DNA of 64,000 bases from Eledone cirrhosa (Eukaryota; Mollusca; Cephalopoda; Octopoda; Eledonidae). The DNA is taken from assembly GCA_964016885.1 (NCBI GenBank), contig OZ024748.1, forward strand, positions 30,775,312-30,839,311. The letters run 5' to 3'. How positions within the stretch are numbered: the stretch's first letter is position 1; the number at the start of each line of letters is the position of its first letter. This document shows positions 11,761 through 22,552 of this stretch, piece by piece. The translations under genes and the position numbers were made by a program. The notes under the pieces were generated by a model. It did not search any database. It was not told the origin of the DNA and saw only the letters and a program-made list of their open reading frames with translations.

Positions 11761-12002
11761 TGGTTACTCGCCAACAGTCTACCCTTTACAACCCCTGTGT
11801 ATTGACCGTAAAAGTACGCGATAATTTTCCCTTTTGAAAATTGTAACTGGTAGCAGTCAGTTTGGGGAATTTGTTTCGTGCACTGAGGGAGTCTCGTGAC
11901 AAGCTGACAACCTCACAGTTTGAGTGCACTTTAATTGCACTTTAGCTGCACACCAGTCGGTGAAACGCCGCAGTAGGGACTTTTAAAAAAAATTTGGTAT
12001 TT

Positions 12003-12035
12003 TTTGTCTATTTGCTCTTCACACTTATAAACAAG

Positions 12036-12097
<62 letters not shown>

Positions 12098-12127
12098 CTT
12101 GTTTATAAGTGTGAAGAGCAAATAGAA
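12003..12127. repeat. Perfect palindrome around (TA)n
   Basis: Arms 12008-12044 and 12089-12125 are exact reverse complements (core 'gctcttcacacttataaaca') around a pure TA tract. It would extrude readily as a cruciform. Confidence 0.9.
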
Positions 12128-12560
12128 CCAGTGCGTACTCACACTCTATGCAAATTAGTCTGCCCACTACTAATTTTCATAGAAAAAGCATATAACGATA
12201 TGTGCTTTTACAATTCTCCAGAAAGGCCGGTAGATAGGTAAATATTGCTGATGAGTTGTAACAACAACGAAACTAGTTCAATATTCCTTGTCTGGCTTTC
12301 TGGAGAATAGAGGGAAGGTGTTTCCTCGAAAACCAGTATGACTCTAAAAACCGGTTTGTCTGTGTGTTTACATACAGAATAGCTGCGTTGCTCACAGTAA
12401 AGCAACCAGTGAAAGACTTGTTACATCTACATATGTATACGTGTGTGTATTCATATGCACACTAGTATTTCAGTATGCATATGTAGATGTACATTTTTAA
12501 CTTAATTGTTTAAGCGTCAGTCATACAAAAGTGAGTTACAAACGAATGTACATTTTTAAC

Positions 12561-12600
<40 letters not shown>
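12128..12600. other. Repeat-derived, no gene
   Basis: Part of it ('gctgatgag...cgaaactagttcaatattcctt', 12250-12288) resembles the arm of the foldback at 3.5-4.2 kb. 'acatttttaacttaatt' occurs twice (12491, 12549). It ends in (TA)n. Confidence 0.4.
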
Positions 12601-12601
<1 letters not shown>

Positions 12602-12606
<5 letters not shown>

Positions 12607-12760
12607 AAGAAGGTGTGGTAAGGTACCAGGTGAACTATAACGCACCAGAGTACTTGATACTTAGAGTAGTAGATGGCAGAGCTCTGGCCATTTCAACAGC
12701 TAGATCCGAACTTTGGATCTAGCTGTCGAAATGGCCAGAGCTCTGCCATCGGGGTCCTGA
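12602..12760 (+). repeat. Hairpin repeat, copy 1
   Basis: Arms 12672-12707 and 12715-12750 form a 36-bp stem with one mismatch and a 7-base loop. The 70-base leader ('ctataacgcaccagagtact') also occurs in reverse at 28.9 kb next to another hairpin, so this is a dispersed family. Confidence 0.85.
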
Positions 12761-12868
12761 CTCTTTTCCTACATATATATATATTTATATTTAAAGAATG
12801 CAGCAAGCAGGGTTTGAAAATTGAATTAGAGGTCTTCGCCATAACTTTGACTTAATAAAATAGTCTCG

Positions 12869-12974
12869 TAATTGTTTCTACTTTTGGCACAAGGCCAGCA
12901 ATTACCTCAGTGCATTACTGGTACTTTATATTATCGACCCTGTAAGAATGAAAGGCAAAGTTAACCTCGAACAG
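12869..12974 (-). mobile_element. SINE family A, 3' half
   Basis: Starts 'aattgtttctacttttggca' and is truncated in the middle after 'aaagttaacctcga'. Confidence 0.8.
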
Positions 12975-13039
12975 GGCATATAAACCTACACATTTAAATG
13001 TTGCAGTTTGTAAAGGGGAAGAAAGTACTCAACACATGG

Positions 13040-13400
13040 TGTAATGTATATTGTTTATTAAAACTATTATTTGAATTATTAACAGAAAGAGAAGAGAAAA
13101 CAAGGGGAAAAAATAAGGTAAGAAATGGAAAACAGAACACAAGAGAGAGAAGTAAAAAAAAAAAAAAAGAATAAGAGAATTAGAGTGAAATAGAAAGAGT
13201 GAGGGAAACAAAGAAAAGAAGAAAAATGGTAGTAATTAAAAAGACAGAAGTCTTAGGATGAAAAAGAAGGAAAATAGAGAAAGATGGAAAAAGATAAAGA
13301 GAAACAAAAGAAAAAAGAATAAAATACAATAATTCCAAATTTTCATAAATAAAAGTATATAAATATATATATATTTTATAAAATATCAAATAATCTTGTA
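13040..13400. repeat. Purine-rich (GA/A-rich) low-complexity tract
   Basis: Long stretch of AGA/GAAA repeats. Open frames on the minus strand are Phe/Leu/Ser-rich artefacts. Confidence 0.85.
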
Positions 13401-13401
13401 A

Positions 13402-13617
13402 GAATTGTTTCTAATTTAAGCACAAAGCCATTTTGGTGGAAGAGGAAATTGATTTAATCGACCCTAGTTCTTGACTGGTACTTTATTTTTATCGATCCTT
13501 GAGAGATGAAAGATAAAGTTTACCTCAGTGGGATTTGAATTCTGGATGTAAAGAACAGAAACAAATGCTGCAAAGATTTTTGTCCAAAGGTCTAATGATT
13601 TTGTCAATCCACTGAGC
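13402..13617 (-). mobile_element. SINE family A, diverged
   Basis: Recognisable order of blocks ('aattgtttctaatttaagca', 'actggtactttatttttatc', 'gggatttgaattctgg' as B-box complement), with many substitutions. It retains the longer form that includes the 'aatttaatcgac' segment. Confidence 0.8.
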
Positions 13618-14229
13618 TTTGTAAAAATGACATTTCTTCTTCAATCAATAGATTGAACAGCTTGCACAGATTCCCTTGACTCTCTGCCACCATGCAGTTC
13701 TATTGTTCCTTATATTCAGCAGGTCAGAGGGATTGCAGTTTATGTTGTGTCAAATCTGCTTCATACAGGTCTTGGCTTGTCATCTGCTAGCTTTCCTTGT
13801 GTAGGTTCCCACAAAACAATTTCGTCTTTAGCTTTCCAGCAATTCACTCCAAATCTAATGCTATGCTCTTTGATGATGTCTGATACTGGACAAAGATTCC
13901 CAAACTGTCAATCATTGGTCAGATGATCTCTCCAAGTGACATTGAAAGCCGCTTCTTCAATGCAGTGTATATTCTAAAGGCAACACTTAATCTTTTCATT
14001 ACGATATTTCTAATGACAGACACTACCTAGGATTTCTCAAAAAATAATCAACAATTTTGAAGGTATTTAGTAACATAACTAACTTTTTTCATTATTAAAT
14101 TGGTGTTTTGAGGATAATTTAACAAAAGTTCTTATAAAGAAATATGATGAAAAGTTTTTAGATAAATATAAACACTTTAAAGAAAACAGTTTATATCATA
14201 GAACCAGAAGTGATTTGATATAAAAATCC
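13618..14229. other. Weak LINE-like remnant, otherwise empty
   Basis: Minus-strand reading near 13640-13980 gives broken stretches that might derive from the C-terminus of an RTE-like LINE, but the match is too weak to assert. The remainder is AT-rich sequence that would be the 3' flank of the exon at 14230. Confidence 0.3.
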
Positions 14230-14369
14230 TTAAAAATTATATCCATATATTTGACATCCATTTTGAGAATCACTTATATAGTAAAAAGCAAAGCAACCAT
14301 AATATTGCATGCAGAAGAGGGCACATTCCAATCTTGTTGGATTTGGAATTTCCAGTGTTAGACTCAAAG
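14230..14369 (-). CDS. Candidate last exon, PAN/Apple-like module
   Basis: A minus-strand segment encoding a cysteine-patterned stretch (LECALFCMQYYGCFAF, then GCQIYGYNF and a stop). The Cys spacing C-x3-C-x5-C-x(11-12)-C resembles half of a PAN/Apple fold, and it resembles the exon at 19.7 kb (LSNCVKFCMSKNQC). An acceptor 'cccttatatag' at 14370 would enter in phase 1, matching the phase-1 exit of the exon at 17.5 kb. A second acceptor, 'ttcacag' at 14434, is also possible but in a different phase. Membership of one gene with the exons at 17.5 and 19.7 kb is inferred. Confidence 0.4.
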
Positions 14370-14602
14370 CTATATAAGGGTTGTAGCTTAATGAAAAATA
14401 ACTATTAAACTTATTTAGCTTCTTAAAAAAATCCTGTGAAAAAAAAGAAACAAACAAATTAATAAACAAATATAGAAATTATATACAAAAAACAAAAAAA
14501 TAAAACAAAGAAAAACAGTTGAATTATTTTGATAAAAAAAACACATTCATTAAAAAACTAGTGTATTGTGCCATTGATAATGACACTAAATATACTGATA
14601 GA

Positions 14603-14871
14603 ATAGTGGATTGGCAGTATCTGTAGAGCACCGGACATCATGCTTCTTGGCATACAGTTACGATCCTTTATATTTTGATTTCCCACCAAAGTTAGCTTTG
14701 CCTTTTATTCTTACGGTAAGAATTGTTTCGTAAGAATAAAAGGCAAAGCTAACTTTGGTGGGAAATCAAAATATAAGAACTTTTGTACCAGTAAAACACT
14801 GGGGTCAATTTAATTGACTTCCTCCAACAAAATTGATGGCCTTGTGCTTAAGTCAGAAACTATTATACTTA
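14603..14871 (+). mobile_element. SINE family A carrying an inverted duplication
   Basis: The SINE is interrupted by a near-perfect 46-bp inverted duplication of its own sequence: 14670-14715 and 14729-14774 are reverse complements around a 13-base loop. After it the SINE resumes with 'accagtaaaacactggggtc' and ends near 14871. Confidence 0.85.
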
Positions 14872-14884
14872 AGTATCAATTTAA

Positions 14885-15085
14885 AGGCCTGTGGCTGAGA
14901 GGTTAGAGAATTGGATTCACATTCATCACCCTTGAGCAAGACACTTTATTTCACATTACTCCTTCTGCCAAGAGTTGCGACTGGAAGATGGTATTAGCAA
15001 TGGAAAAACAAATGGAAACATTGTTTCCTTGATCCAGTCTGACAAGTTCCACCCCACTTGCTAAGTGAATGGGGTCTGGGATCTT
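14885..15085 (+). mobile_element. SINE with A-box 'gtggctgagaggttagag'
   Basis: tRNA-like head followed by 'gagcaagacactttatttca' and 'tccaccccacttgctaagtg'. Part of it recurs at 18.88-19.07 kb, and the first half also resembles the family-B SINEs at 45.2 and 48.3 kb. Confidence 0.7.
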
Positions 15086-15089
15086 GTTG

Positions 15090-15500
15090 ATCATCTTTAA
15101 AAAGAAAATCAAATTAGATACAATACAAAATAAAATACTGAGTTGTGAGAGTCCATATCATTCACATATGAATGTAGTCTCCCCTTTTCATATATACATG
15201 ATTATATAATAATAAAGAAACAGTTTTGCATCATATATGATTATTTATAATAATATATATACATTAGGAGGGTCATGTTGCCAATAATATATATATATAT
15301 AATAAAATATATATACAATTATATATATATTCAATTATACATATATGATTATATATAATAATATATATAGGATTATATATATATAATTATATATATACAA
15401 TTATATATATACAATTATATATATATTATTATATATGATTATATATATATATAATTATATATATACAATTATATATATGCAATTATATATATATACGTTT
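15090..15500. repeat. AT-rich (TATATAATTA)n repeats
   Basis: Irregular (TA)n mixed with 'attatatatatacaa' units. No gene. 'ggagggtcatgttgccaata' at 15269 repeats part of the PLE end at 15570. Confidence 0.8.
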
Positions 15501-16020
15501 CTGAATTTGTTTAGCAAGATTCTTTATCTGAAATCGTGTGTTGAAACCGATATTGTTATACTTTGGGAGGATCATGTTGCCAATAAGAAACACACGCACC
15601 AGTTGCTTTCACTTCAATTTATTATATATTTATAAATTTACAAATCTATAAATTTCTGGTTGGTTGGTTGGTTCCACAACCAGATAGTTGTTTATATATA
15701 GTCATAGTCCTTTCGTCACACACTCTGTGACCTCTTCAGTGACTGGGGATTCTTTTCTTTGTTTCTGTGCCTTTCCTTTCTTCTGTCCTACGCCATTTTG
15801 TTTCTGTGTGTGTGTTGTGTGCTCAGTTTGCGCATGCACCACATCCGGGTGTCTGTGTGTGTTTATGTTCATTTATCTATTTGTTTATTTATTTATTTAT
15901 TTACATGTTATTGGTTGGTTGTTTGTTCTATGTGTGTGTGTGTTTTCATTTTGTCCTTAATTGTAAGTTGTGATGTTGCTGTTCCACTCATATTTTCTAT
16001 TTAATTTTGGTTGTAATTCT
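15501..16020 (-). mobile_element. PLE 3' end, second copy
   Basis: Homologous block by block to 4321-4920: outer end 'atcttgtgttgaaac'-like against (TA)n, then the hydrophobic-looking low-complexity UTR. The last ~13 codons of the GIY-YIG frame remain at about 15975-16018 on the minus strand (KELQPKLNRK, compare IELRKPKLNRK in the 4.9-kb copy). Everything upstream is missing, so this is a strongly 5'-truncated insertion. Confidence 0.75.
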
Positions 16021-16195
16021 TTTATGTTTATTGCCTCTGTAATATATATATACGAGTAAAGTATATATATACGATTATATATATAATAATATATATATGA
16101 TTATATATAATTATATGTATACAATTATACATATATATATATATATATATAAGATTATATATATAAGATTATATATATATAATTATATATATACA

Positions 16196-17130
16196 AGGAA
16201 AACCGTGATATTGTCGGGGAGAAGTGTGTCCGTAATGATGATGGTGTACTTGCCCTCACTGATGCTGATAAGAAGGGAGCTTGGAAGTGTCCCTACGAGA
16301 GACTACTAAATGAGGAGAATAAATGGGAAAAAGATAGTCTGCACCAAATCGATCCAATAGAGGGACCAGCGGTGCAGGTTGGTTGTATAATAAGTAAGGC
16401 AATCAAAGATATGAAGACAGGCAAGGCAGCTGGGCCTTCGGAGATAGTTGCTGAGATGTTGAAAGCATCTGGAATGGTGACTATGGTCACCCGGATAGTA
16501 AACCAAGTAATACAGAATGGGGTCATACCAAATGACTGGCATAGCAACAGCATCGTTAACTGTTACAAGGGTAAAGGAGATGCTCTAGGTAGGGGAAACA
16601 GAAAGAGTTATAGCACACTCAGAGAGTGAATTGATCTAGATGAAATGCAGATTGGGTTTGTGTCAGATAAAAGTACCACAGATGCTCTTTTCCTTGTACG
16701 ACAACTACAGGAGAAGTACCTAGCTAAAAGTAAACCCCTCTACTTAGCTTTTGTTGACTTGGAGAAAGCCTTTGACAGAGTCCCACGCTCCATTATTTGG
16801 TGGGCCCTTAGAAAGCTAGGAGTAGATGAAGAGCTATACAAGCCATGTATAAAGATACTGTCAGTAAGAATTCACAATGAATATGGTGAATAATTTAGCG
16901 TAAAAGTCGGTATTCATCAAGACTCTGTACGTAGCCCCCTCCTATTTATTATTGTCCTTCAGGCTAAAACAGAGGAGTTTAAGACTGACTGTCCATGGGA
17001 GCTTCTATATGCAGATGATCTAACTCATAGCTGAATCTATGGCTGAATTAGAGAAGAAATTCCAACATGCTTTGTGGCCGGCATATGGCTAGCAAAGGAA
17101 ATGCAGACATTAAAACGATGATGATGAATA
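16196..17130 (+). pseudogene. RTE-like LINE, truncated and internally deleted
   Basis: Begins directly after (TA)n at a codon corresponding to 34815 of the near-intact copy. It reads IGFVSDKSTTDALFLVRQL, FVDLEKAFDRV and a decayed YADDL (about 17015), with stops and small deletions. At about 17070 it jumps to the shared tail ('attaaaacgatgatgatgaa', 17115), so the finger and C-terminal parts are lost. It retains CGA (Arg) where the 33.6-kb copy has a TGA stop. Confidence 0.85.
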
Positions 17131-17218
17131 TCAGAAATTATTTAATTATTTAATGTTATGAATGAATTAAAAATAAGTATAAGGTGAGACATGAACAAAA
17201 TTTCTCAATGATGAAATA

Positions 17219-17447
17219 ATGGTTTTTGATTTAGACATAAGGACAACAATATTTTTTGGAGGGGGGAGGAAAGTCGATTAGATAGACCCCGGTGTGTTAC
17301 TGGTATTTTATTTTATCAACACTGCAAGGAAGAAAGGCAAAGTTAACTTTAGCAAGATTTGAACTCAGAACATAAAGGAACATAGCTATATGCTGGCCAC
17401 AAAGCATGTTGGCTAACTCTCTACCGATACTGACAATCCACAACTCT
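17219..17447 (-). mobile_element. SINE family A
   Basis: Diverged copy with 'ggtattttattttatcaac', 'gatttgaactcagaac' (B-box complement) and 'tctaccgatactgacaatcc' at the 5' end. Confidence 0.8.
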
Positions 17448-17494
17448 AAATAATATGATAAAATAATAAAATAATAAAACAGTTGAATACTTAC

Positions 17495-17587
17495 TATAAT
17501 AAAAAGATTGCCCAGCGACTGATTTGAAGTCACAATGACGAGGATGAATCCCTTGCAAATATTGAGGAAGATATAGAACCAAGGGAT
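17495..17587 (-). CDS. Candidate internal exon of the PAN-type gene
   Basis: On the minus strand a good acceptor (tattctctgcag, ending 17588) and a consensus donor (gtaagt, 17494-17489) frame 93 bp. In the phase dictated by the exon at 19689 (one base carried over) it reads NPLVLYLPQYLQG and HPRHCDFKSVAGQSFY with no stop. One alternative frame is stopped. A phase-1/phase-1 exon is typical of extracellular modular proteins. No domain is recognised in these 31 residues. Confidence 0.45.
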
Positions 17588-17589
17588 CT

Positions 17590-18450
17590 GCAGAGAATAA
17601 TGATATAAAATATATTAAAGAATCCTTAATGAAATGGAGCTACAACCAATCATTGAAGAATTTGACAACCTTATTACCATGAAAGAACTTGAGACAGCAC
17701 TCAAAAACACTAAACTCAAGAAGAGTCCCGGTCCTGATGGAATAGTCCTAGAAGTTTTAGTTCATAGTGGCAATGCCTTGAGAACATCTCTGTTTTCTAT
17801 TTTTAATTAGTTCTGGATCTCAGAAAGCTTACCATCTGATCTTGTTGATGCTAACATTTCTATTCTTTTTAAGAAAGGTGATCATAGTCTTTGTGCAAAC
17901 TAACATGGCATATCATTGCTTAGCGTGGTTGGGAAACTCTTTGCCAACATCATACTCCAGAGACTACAATGACTTGCTGAAAAATTCCACCCTGAATCAC
18001 AATCTGGATATAGGAGGTACCAATAGAAGTACCATAGACAGTATCCTCACCTTACTTCAAATTATGGAGAAACACAGAAAACAACAATGTAATTTACACA
18101 TCGCCTTTATAGACTTCCCCAAGACTTTTGACTGCATTAATTGAGAACTACCTTTCGAAATCCTGAGAAAGCATGGCTGTCCAGCTACATTTGTTAGCAT
18201 CATTAGGACTCTATATTCAAATATGAATGCTAGGCTTATTATAGATGGTGAATTGTCAAACCTTATCAACTACAATAGTGGGGTGAAGCAAGGCTGCAAA
18301 CTTGCCCCTACTCTATTTGGGCTCTATGCTGCTGTGCTGCTCTTTATAGCCTTCAAAGAATTCAGTTCCTCACACAGCATCAATGTACACTTTAGATATG
18401 ATGGTTATACTTTAGATCTGCATTGTCTCAAGTTCAACATATGCATATAT
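17590..18450 (+). pseudogene. Non-LTR retrotransposon RT remnant
   Basis: Broken frames with RT landmarks in order: LKKSPGPDGI (about 17720), DANISILFKKGD (17850), FANIILQRLQ (17948), STIDSILTLLQIMEK (18030), FIDFPKTFDCIN (18105; F-D catalytic box), SGVKQGCKLAPTLFGLYAAVLL (18278). At least six stops or frameshifts. Jockey/RTE-like in character, and a different family from the 8.4- and 33.6-kb LINEs. The YADD box is not preserved. Confidence 0.75.
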
Positions 18451-18475
18451 GAGATACATCTCAGTGTTAATAACA

Positions 18476-18650
18476 TGTAGTGTTGGTATCACATAGTGTT
18501 GGTACCATGTAGTGTTGGTATCATGTAGTGTTGATACCATGTAGTGTTGGTACCATGTAGTGTTGGTAACATGTAGTGTTGGTACCATGTAGTGTTGGTA
18601 CCATATACTGTTGGTTCCATGTACTGTTGATACCTCCTAGTCCTAGTATC
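18476..18650. repeat. 15-16 bp minisatellite
   Basis: About ten to eleven copies of 'tagtgttggtaccatg' with substitutions. Confidence 0.9.
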
Positions 18651-18705
18651 ATGGAAAAAGCACACAGGTAACGATTGTGGTGCCATGAGAAAATGAACTC
18701 AGTTC

Positions 18706-18862
18706 ATGCCATAAAATGGTTGGCATTAGGAAGGGCATCCAGCCCAGAAACCATGCCAAAATGTAATGTATGAGCTAGACGCAGTCACCTGACCTGTTTG
18801 TCTGGCCACCAAACCTGACAACCCATCACATTAAATAGGCATAAAATGTTGATGATGATGAC
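18706..18862 (+). mobile_element. SINE/LINE 3' tail (family C)
   Basis: 'ggttggcattaggaagggca' then 'tccagcccagaaaccatgcc', ending in GATGATGATGA. Only the 3' half remains. Confidence 0.75.
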
Positions 18863-18884
18863 CCACGTCTAGTTTCATTTGAAG

Positions 18885-19070
18885 ATGTGTAATGTCCTTG
18901 AACAAGTCACTTTATTTCACGTTCCTCTTTCTGCCAGGATTTACGACTAGTAGACAGAATCAGCAATTGGAAAGACCAGTGGAAACCTTATTTCTTTAAT
19001 CCGATTTGATGAATTCCACCCCACTCTGTAAGTGAGTGAGTTCTGGGATCTTGCTGATTGATTAAAACAA
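18885..19070 (+). mobile_element. SINE copy related to 14.9 kb
   Basis: 'aacaagtcactttatttcac', 'tctgccaggatttacgacta', 'gaattccaccccactc' parallel the element at 14885-15085. Head missing. Confidence 0.65.
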
Positions 19071-19174
19071 AAGAAGTGAAATACCATTGAAATGACCCTG
19101 GTTCTAAATTATATTTAATGGTATATGATACTATCTCAATAAGTAGAGAATTATGTTCAATGGTAAACATATGA

Positions 19175-19670
19175 TACTATCTCTCCTTCCTTCTCTTTCT
19201 CTTCCCATCCATTTCTCTCTATACCTTCCTCTTTCTCTCTTTCTTTCTGTTTGTCTGTCCAACTCTGTTTTATTTTCAGTATCTCTCTACATCTCTCTCC
19301 CTCTCTCTCTCTGTCTATCTATCTTCATCTCTCTCTTTTTGTCTATCTGTCTGTCTGTCTGTCTTTCTCATTCTCTCTCTATATATATATCTCTCTCTGT
19401 CTATCTATCTACATCTTTCTCTTTCTGTCTATCTGTCTGTCTTTCTCTATCTCTCTCTCTCTATCTCTGTATCTGCCTGCTTGCTTGTTTGTCTTTCTCT
19501 CACTCATCTTTTCTCTATATATATATCTTTTTTCTCTCTATATATATCTTTGTGCCTTTCTGCTCCTTTCTGTTTCTCTGCATGTTTGTCTGGTTGCCCA
19601 ATCATCACCACCACCACTATCATCACCATCACCACCATATTTTTACCTGTTATTTAAGAAAGAAAATATA
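19175..19670. repeat. Pyrimidine-rich (TCTC/TCTG)n tract
   Basis: TCTC, TCTG and TCTA tetranucleotide runs ending in a CAC/CAT block at 19600-19640. The Leu/Ser open frames are artefacts. Confidence 0.9.
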
Positions 19671-19688
19671 TTAATATATGTCACTTAC

Positions 19689-19911
19689 TTCTTTTCACTC
19701 TCACCATTACGAAACCACTGGCAGAATAAAGATTAGAATCTGGTGCATCATTTTTTGAAAAATAGCAATTTTGGTAATTAATATCTGCTTTAAATGACAT
19801 GCATTGGTTTTTACTCATACAGAACTTTACACAGTTTGACAAATTTCCACCAGCAGAACCCATTCATCAACTTGTTGAAGATAAATTCTAACGGGCAGGC
19901 TGATGTTACAT
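19689..19911 (-). CDS. Candidate exon, PAN/Apple-like module, with a 1-base frameshift
   Basis: Acceptor 'atttcag' (ending 19912) and consensus donor gtaagt (19688-19683) bound a 223-bp minus-strand segment. From the acceptor in phase 1 it reads DVTSACPLEFIFNKLMNG. One extra base in a GGG run near 19857-19862 shifts it into the frame SAGGNLSNCVKFCMSKNQC ... NCYFSKNDAPDS ... VMVRVKR, which exits in phase 1. Without that base the length is 222, as expected of a phase-1/phase-1 exon. The Cys pattern suggests a PAN/Apple module. The extra base is either a pseudogenising mutation or an assembly error. Confidence 0.45.
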
Positions 19912-20027
19912 CTGAAATAATTTCATATGAATCAACAAAAATATAAAGAATTTAAACCATTTAAATTTAATTTGTTTTTATTTTATTGTTATTGAATACA
20001 ATTCCTAAGAAGAGTGCATTTCTGTTT

Positions 20028-20400
20028 CATCATCATCATCATCATCACAGTTTAATGCAGGGATTCCCAACATAAGGCGTGAATCCCACAGAGGGAGGTG
20101 AAGGGCAGTCTAAAAATGATGTTAACTGAGAACAAACTTGAGGTTCTACCTTATTACTTTTACACCAACTTTAGTACACATTACTGGGGCATGATGCACA
20201 AAAGGTTGGGAACCACTGGGTTTTAACATCTATTTGTCATGCTTCTATGGGTTACATGGGTTGTTACATACTGTGGTTAGATTAGTCAGGTGAATACATC
20301 TTGCTTGTATGCTCCTTTTCTGGTATAATTTCTAAGGCTGGATACTCTTCTTAATGCCAACCACTTTACAGCATGAACTAGGACCATTTATCATGATTCC
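20028..20400 (-). mobile_element. SINE tail family C, split by a MITE
   Basis: Starts (CAT)n 'cagtttaatg', is interrupted at 20058-20219, then resumes 'catctatttgtcatgcttct' and 'aaggctggatactcttctta'. It matches the reverse complement of the shared LINE/SINE tail. Confidence 0.75.
20058..20219. mobile_element. hAT-like MITE
   Basis: Terminal inverted repeats CAGGGATTCCCAAC and GTTGGGAACCACTG. It is flanked by 8-bp near-duplicates GTTTAATG (20050-20057) and GTTTTAAC (20220-20227), which interrupt the SINE. Eight-base target duplication and CAG(T/G)G-type ends are hAT features. No transposase. Confidence 0.75.
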
Positions 20401-20900
20401 AGTGACATCTCTCAGTCTTCTTCCTTACTTTCCATGAGAACTGTATGCCTAACATTTTTTTAATACCAAACTGCTTGAAACTGCCCTGGATTTACTGGCT
20501 GCTTTTTGTTGTGACATCATATCATCTTGCAGGGCAGATATGTTAGAAATACCATCTAAATAATGAAATAATTAACAATTTTAATCAATCCCTCCAAATT
20601 CTTCATTAATTAATTGAAATACAGAGTATTTCATTAGAAATATTGCAATGAAAGTGTTAAAGTTCCATCTTCATAAAGCATATCAAGAGCAAGTCAGTTC
20701 ATTTTTCAATAGTATCTATCTACAACCTTTCAAAGTAAATAAAAATTTGCATGTCTTTCTATATGATTGTATGTATTTCATGGTTAATCCTTTCATTACC
20801 ATATTTCTGATATAATACACTCCCTATGATTTTAAAGTAAATTTGAAAATAACCAAACATTTGTGGAAATCAATTAAATAACCAATTTTTTCACTCTCAA
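20400..20900. other. No gene seen
   Basis: Plain AT-rich sequence. No repeat or exon signal recognised. Confidence 0.5.
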
Positions 20901-20904
20901 GTCC

Positions 20905-21150
20905 ATCTTGAGCTGCGAGGCTCATCAGGCTGTTACTTATCCCATTTTCCATGGCATTAAGCGACAGAGAGGTCAAGACTCCCCCTTGAACAAGACACCA
21001 GTCCATCACAGAGTTAAATCCCTAGCTAATTCTGGTACTCATTTTCAGCTGAGTATACTAGTGTTTTTTGCCCAAGAACACACCACACAACCCAGTCCAG
21101 GAATCAAACCCATGACATTATGGTCATAAGTACAAAGACTCGTGCCTTCA
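20905..21150 (-). mobile_element. tRNA-derived SINE (family D)
   Basis: The reverse complement has a B-box-like 'gggtttgattcctgg' followed by 'tactcagctgaaaatgagta' and 'ctgtgatggactggtgtctt'. A second copy is at 40.9-41.2 kb. Confidence 0.75.
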
Positions 21151-22010
21151 CAAGGTTTTTCATTCATAAGCTGATATTTAGAACATTACTTGACATAAAT
21201 TTCTAAATGTTTTGTATCCTAAATCCAGGGGGGTTTCAGGCATTTTGGTATCAAAAGTGTTAGCATATAGTTCTCATGGAAAGTAAAGAAGACTTTGACA
21301 GATTTGCTTCTGTTTATTATTGTTATTTAAAAAAATATATAATTTGAAGGAAATGAAACAAAATTGACTTCAAAGAAATTTGTACTTAATATGAATGAAG
21401 CATGGAACTGGATGTAATAAATCATACCATAACTACATGTCATTAGTACCTGCCAATTGTAATACTCTAGTAATTTCTTGCATATGTACAAGCCTAGCCT
21501 TCATAAGAGTTAGAGCAGATTGATTTCACGCTATTATATGATTCGAATATCAATATTTAAACCAAGAAGTACAAAACTACATAGTGTCGCATTTTTTTTT
21601 ATGCTCTACTACTTCCTCATAACACCTTGCTTTAGATTTAGGAAGTCAAAGTGATTGAAATATTGTGGCTTTGTTCTCTCTCTCAACATATTTAATTTAG
21701 GTTTTTGGACTAAACTCACTGAAAACTTTTTCTATCCAGCTATCTAGAAAGTAAAGCTATCATACTCTTAAATATAATTATCTCCTCACAAATTACACGC
21801 CCCACCTCTAAAAAAACCCGACTATTTCACTAAGAAATAAATCTTTAATCACCAACATACTTCAACTACAGGCTTACTGAAATGCTATATTATCTCTCCT
21901 TATTCTACAGCAATGACCACAATTCTCCCACATCTGAACACGTACCAGTCAAGTACTGGGGTTGATACTTCCTCTGTATCTCTTCCTCACTTCCATTCTC
22001 TCATTCTTTA
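21151..22010. other. No gene seen
   Basis: AT-rich. A good acceptor-like run at 21890-21910 is not followed by a convincing frame. Confidence 0.5.
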
Positions 22011-22015
22011 TCCTT

Positions 22016-22310
22016 CTCTGGAAGAAATCTGTTGAGGAGATGGAATCCATCAGGTTTAAAAAATGCCCTAGAGATCCACAGACATGGGACTGGTTAAAAA
22101 AAGGGGACCTCAAGAAAGCTACAGAGGGAATGCTACTGGCTGCACAGGAGCAAACCCTAAGAACGAAGTGGATGAAATATCATATTGTCAAGGAGGAAGC
22201 TAGCCTGCTTTGTAGGATATCTGGAGAGAGAGAAGACTCATATCGTATCTAAGTGTAAACTCCTGGCCCAGACTCATTATACGGGATGGAGGCATGTTAT
22301 TATACAGTTT
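22016..22310 (+). pseudogene. RLE-type LINE fragment
   Basis: Reads DPQTWDWLKKGDLKKATEGM and AAQEQTLRTKWMKYHI, then CRISGERE, after which a frameshift leads to HIVSKCKLLAQTHYTGWRH. It corresponds to 24005-24240 of the long copy below and has lost RT and nuclease. Confidence 0.8.
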
Positions 22311-22377
22311 TCCACCTCCTCCAATTTACAGGCACATACTCAGAGCAGGCTCATTCACTTGGGTCATGCTTGCCTCA

Positions 22378-22485
22378 CTCACTCATCTTTCAACAAATTG
22401 CTGGGAAGTGAGCACTTCCCTCTCCACCCTGATTTTCCTTTTCAAATGAAATTTGAAAAAGTTAATCAGGACATCACCGAAGAAA
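22378..22485 (-). pseudogene. Tx1-like LINE C-terminal fragment
   Basis: The minus strand reads DVLINFFKFHLKRKIRVERE and VLTSQQFVER, matching the ORF2 C-terminus of the Tx1-like LINE at 55.1 kb (LVYFFRYHFGRRIRMEREVL). Flanked by (AAT)n on the right. Confidence 0.7.
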
Positions 22486-22489
22486 GGAT

Positions 22490-22493
22490 GATG

Positions 22494-22551
<58 letters not shown>

Positions 22552-22552
22552 T
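22490..22552. repeat. (AAT)n microsatellite
   Basis: About 20 AAT units forming the left border of the long RLE LINE. Confidence 0.95.

Noticed and set aside
19153..19674. Leu/Ser-rich membrane-like frame of 173 codons
   Set aside because: TCTC/TCTG simple repeat.
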